DNA of 7,538 bases from Candidatus Methanophagales archaeon (GTDB lineage Archaea; Halobacteriota; Syntropharchaeia; Alkanophagales; Methanospirareceae). The DNA lies in the NCBI GenBank assembly GCA_030668065.1, contig DAOUUS010000071.1, forward strand, positions 1 through 7,538. The letters are read 5' to 3'. The translations under genes and the position numbers were made by a program. The notes beneath the pieces are model-generated. The model worked only from the letters and a program-made list of their open reading frames with translations, had not been told where the DNA came from and ran no database searches. Below are positions 5,450-7,538 of this stretch, piece after piece. The stretch's first letter is position 1; each line of letters opens with the position of its first letter.

Positions 5450-5821
5450 ATGACGAAGATGAAATTGGGTGTCTCAATGGATTTTAGCGCTGCGCATTTT
5501 CTACCGTTACATCCCGGTAAATGCAAAGATCTTCATGGGCATACCTATAAAGTAGAAATAGTGGTTGTAGGGGAGCAGAAAGGAAGTACCGGGTGTGTGG
5601 CGGATTTCGCGGAAGTGAAAGCACATGTAGGGGAAGTACTTGAACTCGTTGATCATAAGTTCTTAAACGAGATACTGGAGACCCCGACAAGCGAGAATAT
5701 AGCCCTATTTCTGAAACAGCAGTTAGAAACGAAACTGGCGCAATCAGATTTGGGCGTTTCGCTCTATTCGATAAAATTATGGGAGGGCAGAGACAAATGG
5801 GTGATGATAGAACTAAGTTGA
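5450..5821 (+). CDS. queD: QueD / 6-pyruvoyltetrahydropterin synthase family protein
   Basis: This 123-residue member of the COG0720 T-fold family is complete. The zinc ligands are H16 (SAAHF), H29 and H31 (LHGHTY). The catalytic Cys is C25, spaced CxxxHGH, the spacing I associate with QueD rather than with pterin-forming PTPS. D68-H69 (VDHKFLN) supplies the catalytic pair, and PTSEN (79-83) and E112 (LWE) complete the substrate pocket. QueD converts 7,8-dihydroneopterin triphosphate to 6-carboxytetrahydropterin, a step toward preQ0, which archaea use for archaeosine in tRNA. A tetrahydropterin role, for instance in methanopterin-type chemistry, is not excluded. Neither QueE nor QueC is adjacent; the next gene is a different radical SAM protein. 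ATG 5450 is chosen because it fits the promoter spacing; an ATG at 5459 is possible. Confidence 0.88.
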   Translation: MTKMKLGVSMDFSAAHFLPLHPGKCKDLHGHTYKVEIVVVGEQKGSTGCVADFAEVKAHVGEVLELVDHKFLNEILETPTSENIALFLKQQLETKLAQSDLGVSLYSIKLWEGRDKWVMIELS

Positions 5822-5852
5822 AGTTCTTTCTTGCGCTTAATTGTTGAAGTTT

Positions 5853-5861
5853 GATAAATAT
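5853..5861 (+). promoter_or_regulatory. Candidate TATA box of the radical SAM gene
   Basis: GATAAATAT in the 66-nt gap after queD is centred about 31 nt before the ATG at 5888. This would give a leader of about 5 nt, in keeping with the lack of a clear ribosome site. If real, the radical SAM gene need not depend on readthrough from queD. Confidence 0.4.
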
Positions 5862-5887
5862 CGTTGGAGTCTAATGTAAAGTAAGAG

Positions 5888-7054
5888 ATGCCGGTATGCG
5901 AAAAGCGTAAAAGGGTAAAACCATTCTATTACCCGCCACAGTTGCTATTGAAGCAACTGGTCATGATTCTGCTGTATGCGTGGCTCACCGGCTGGCATAA
6001 ACATGCGTTTCTGCGGTGGCTATCACAACTCAAGAACGTTCTCCATGCCGGTGCAGGTGCGCGACAGATAGGTTGTTTCGGACTTAATCCGCATGTGGTC
6101 TGGGAAATGACGGACCGGTGCAACTTGAAATGTGTCCATTGTCACGCTTTCGGTGGCGAAGCGGCAACTTATGACGAGCTCTCGAAAGAAGAAGGGATGG
6201 CGCTGATAGACCAGGTAGCAGCGTCCGGCATCCGGTCATTTGTGTTTACGGGTGGTGAGCCTTTGTTACGCGAAGACCTCTTTGAATTGATAGAATACGC
6301 GAAATCCTTAGGTCTTACTGTTTTTATCGCGACAAATGGGACGTTAATAACAGACGAAGTAGCGAAATTACTGCGTCAATTCGATGTCGGTGTCGTAATA
6401 GGCTTAGACGCCATGAATCCTGCGATACACGACAGTATAAGAGGCGTTGAAGGCGCTTTTGACGCTGTGATTAGCGGTATTGAGCACTGTGTAGCCGCGA
6501 ATCTTTATCTACATCTGAATATCGTTGCCTCAGTACCGAATTTCGCAGAACTCGCGCGGATCATTGAATATGGCGATAAAATCGGTGTCTATTCGTATTT
6601 CATCTATCGGTTCGTGCCTTTTGGGCGTGGTGCGGCGTGGCGTGATTCTGAACTCGGAAAGGAAGACTTCGGGACTCTATTAGACTTGATACTCAAGAAG
6701 CAGCGCGAGGTGCATGCGATTTTAATTCCCGTTGCAGCACCTGAGTACTGGGCTTACGTGCTTCAATCTCGCGGTATTCAGAACAGACGCTTAATACGCT
6801 TTTTGGGGCGGTTCTTCGGTGGTTGTTTAGCCGGGCAGGGGATGTTGTATGTCAAGCCGAACGGTGATGTATGGGCGTGCCCTTTTCTATCGCGACCGGC
6901 GGGCAACGTGAGAACGGAACGTTTAGATAAAATCCGGGCGAATTTAGGTGCGCTTTCCGAGATGACGAAGAGCGGCAGTGACTGTAACGGCTGTGATTAT
7001 GAACCCGTGTGCGGGGGCTGTAAGACGCGGGGCGAATGCCTGCTGAGAAGGTAA
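5888..7054 (+). CDS. Radical SAM/SPASM protein of unknown substrate (AhbD/PqqE-like group)
   Basis: This 388-residue enzyme has two iron-sulfur regions. The radical SAM core begins at WEMTDRCNLKCVHC, with the CxxxCxxC ligands C78, C82 and C85, followed by the SAM-binding GGEP (122-125), TNGTL (149-153) and IGLDAMNP (171-178). The C-terminal SPASM-type region supplies C313, C331, C366, C369, C375, C378 and C384 (notably CNGCDYEPVCGGC) for auxiliary clusters. Related proteins modify peptides or tetrapyrroles, including AhbC/AhbD/NirJ in haem synthesis and PqqE-like maturases. The exact reaction cannot be assigned. Before the core lies an approximately 70-residue extension, rich in aromatics and Lys/Arg, with a hydrophobic stretch (LLLKQLVMILLYAWL, 19-33) that could be membrane-associated. 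An alternative start near the core is not supported by a ribosome site. No small precursor-peptide gene is evident in the 66 nt before it or the 260 nt after it. Confidence 0.9.
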   Translation: MPVCEKRKRVKPFYYPPQLLLKQLVMILLYAWLTGWHKHAFLRWLSQLKNVLHAGAGARQIGCFGLNPHVVWEMTDRCNLKCVHCHAFGGEAATYDELSKEEGMALIDQVAASGIRSFVFTGGEPLLREDLFELIEYAKSLGLTVFIATNGTLITDEVAKLLRQFDVGVVIGLDAMNPAIHDSIRGVEGAFDAVISGIEHCVAANLYLHLNIVASVPNFAELARIIEYGDKIGVYSYFIYRFVPFGRGAAWRDSELGKEDFGTLLDLILKKQREVHAILIPVAAPEYWAYVLQSRGIQNRRLIRFLGRFFGGCLAGQGMLYVKPNGDVWACPFLSRPAGNVRTERLDKIRANLGALSEMTKSGSDCNGCDYEPVCGGCKTRGECLLRR

Positions 7055-7087
7055 TAGCAAAACATTTTCAGGGTGTTTGTTTTGCTA
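7055..7087 (+). terminator. Hairpin directly after the radical SAM stop codon
   Basis: TAGCAAAACA (7055-7064) and TGTTTTGCTA (7078-7087) are perfect 10-bp inverted repeats around a 13-nt loop, beginning on the base after the TAA stop. There is no T-tract behind it, so it is not a standard intrinsic terminator. It may stabilise or process the 3' end of the mRNA. Confidence 0.5.
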
Positions 7088-7088
7088 A

Positions 7089-7207
7089 ACACAGATTACA
7101 CATATTTTCATGAGAAGATAATACTCTGGATCCGGCTTAAGTACACTATTGGTTTTTTATTCCCTGTTAACCAAAAAATCTTGTGTTAATCTCGTGAAAT
7201 CTCGTGG
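7089..7207. repeat. Degenerate inverted pair of short quasi-repeats
   Basis: The left element reads ACACAGATTACACA (from about 7090). The right element (7181-7207) reads TTGTGTTAATCTCGTGAAATCTCGTGG, with the unit AATCTCGTG in tandem at 10-nt spacing. The reverse complement of the right element contains CACGAGATTTCAC, which aligns with the left CACAGATTACAC with few changes. GGTTTTTTA also occurs twice (7151, 7206) as a direct repeat. The right element shares its core with the repeat at 419-435. No gene is seen between 7055 and 7314. Confidence 0.5.
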
Positions 7208-7304
7208 TTTTTTACCCCTACTATACAAATACGTTTCAGGTATTTTCTGTAACTTTAATGCAAGATTACCACTATCATTAAATACGAGTATATTAAAAAG
7301 AGAA

Positions 7305-7309
7305 GTGAT
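7305..7309 (+). promoter_or_regulatory. Ribosome binding site of the CBS-domain gene
   Basis: GTGAT, part of the archaeal consensus GGAGGTGAT, lies 5 nt before the ATG at 7315. It supports this start. An upstream ATTAAATAC (7277-7285) may be the TATA box, although the resulting leader would be too short to contain the site fully, so a promoter further upstream is possible. Confidence 0.5.
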
Positions 7310-7314
7310 AAGAG

Positions 7315-7538
7315 ATGTTTGACGAACCCGTAATAGATATATGTACAAAGGAAGTAACGACAGTAACGCCTGATACTTCGATAGCAAAAGCGATTGGCAT
7401 CATGGAAACGAACAAGTTTCACAACCTTGTGGTACTTGACAGTGCAGAGATATATATGGTCAATATACAGGACCTGCTACTCGCGTCCAATCCGGAGTCA
7501 CACGTGGATGCGTTCATGTTTACGCCGCACCGCATACA
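7315..7538 (+). CDS. CBS-domain protein, N-terminal part (partial, runs off the window)
   Basis: Seventy-four codons are visible from the ATG. The sequence fits the start of a CBS domain: a short strand plus V-TTVTPDTSIAKAIGIM (14-29 region), the FHNLVVLD strand ending in the usual Asp, and a second strand leading to NIQDLLLAS, where the family typically has an -x-x-DLL motif. CBS domains pair to bind adenosyl ligands such as AMP, ATP or SAM and regulate attached enzyme domains or act alone. What follows this first repeat is outside the window, so a stand-alone CBS regulator and a fusion enzyme cannot be told apart. The residue before TKEV is Cys where Met is common (DICTKEV versus D-MT). The gene appears separately transcribed from the radical SAM gene, 260 nt upstream. 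Confidence 0.75.
   Translation, partial: MFDEPVIDICTKEVTTVTPDTSIAKAIGIMETNKFHNLVVLDSAEIYMVNIQDLLLASNPESHVDAFMFTPHRI

Noticed and set aside
5822..5887. Small peptide precursor gene for the radical SAM enzyme
   Set aside because: The 66-nt gap holds no ribosome site plus start with a plausible peptide; AT-rich promoter-like sequence explains it better.
7157..7387. 76-codon minus-strand frame before the CBS gene
   Set aside because: It runs through the repeat stretch and over the start of the CBS gene; no family resemblance.

Overview
The window looks like a chromosomal segment of a euryarchaeon. Three eukaryote/archaea-type translation genes (L39e, L31e, aIF6) sit head to tail, and there is an AglB/Stt3-like oligosaccharyltransferase N-terminus. 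Starts are preceded by archaeal TATA-like boxes with very short leaders, and the Gly tRNA encodes no CCA. A bacterial-type DNA gyrase B is present, as in many later-branching Euryarchaeota. The mix with a radical SAM/SPASM protein and a PASTA plus sugar-binding-like protein reminds me of methanogen or ANME-1/Syntrophoarchaeia genomes, but that placement is inference.

Layout. 1-324 (-): N-terminus of a membrane glycosyltransferase, probably AglB, running out of the window. 375-440: an imperfect inverted repeat built from 10-nt quasi-repeats. 497-2407 (-): complete gyrB. 2408-2623: AT-rich, no gene seen. About 2624-2799 (-): the 3' end of a group II intron (end of domain IV, a 34-nt domain V, domain VI with a bulged A), with no reverse transcriptase attached. 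2800-3688 (-): a membrane-anchored PASTA plus carbohydrate-binding-like gene broken by two single-base frameshifts, both explicable by shortened homopolymers. 3972-4042 (+): tRNA-Gly(TCC). 4155-4212: a second imperfect palindromic element. 4235-5383 (-): the operon rpl39e, rpl31e, aIF6. 5384-5449: a 66-bp divergent promoter region. 5450-5821 (+): QueD/6-pyruvoyltetrahydropterin synthase family. 5888-7054 (+): radical SAM/SPASM protein with an unusual N-terminal extension. 7055-7087: a hairpin right after its stop. 7089-7207: a third repeat-derived stretch. 7315-end (+): start of a CBS-domain protein.

Functionally this is mostly housekeeping: DNA topology, ribosome structure and subunit anti-association, tRNA, deazapurine/pterin chemistry and protein glycosylation. 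The accessory signal lies in the decayed block at 2624-3688 and in the three intergenic inverted-repeat elements, two of which share a nearly identical core. I found no CRISPR array, defence island or clear undescribed system. The most unusual items are the intron relic abutting a double-frameshifted gene, and the orphan-looking radical SAM/SPASM protein.
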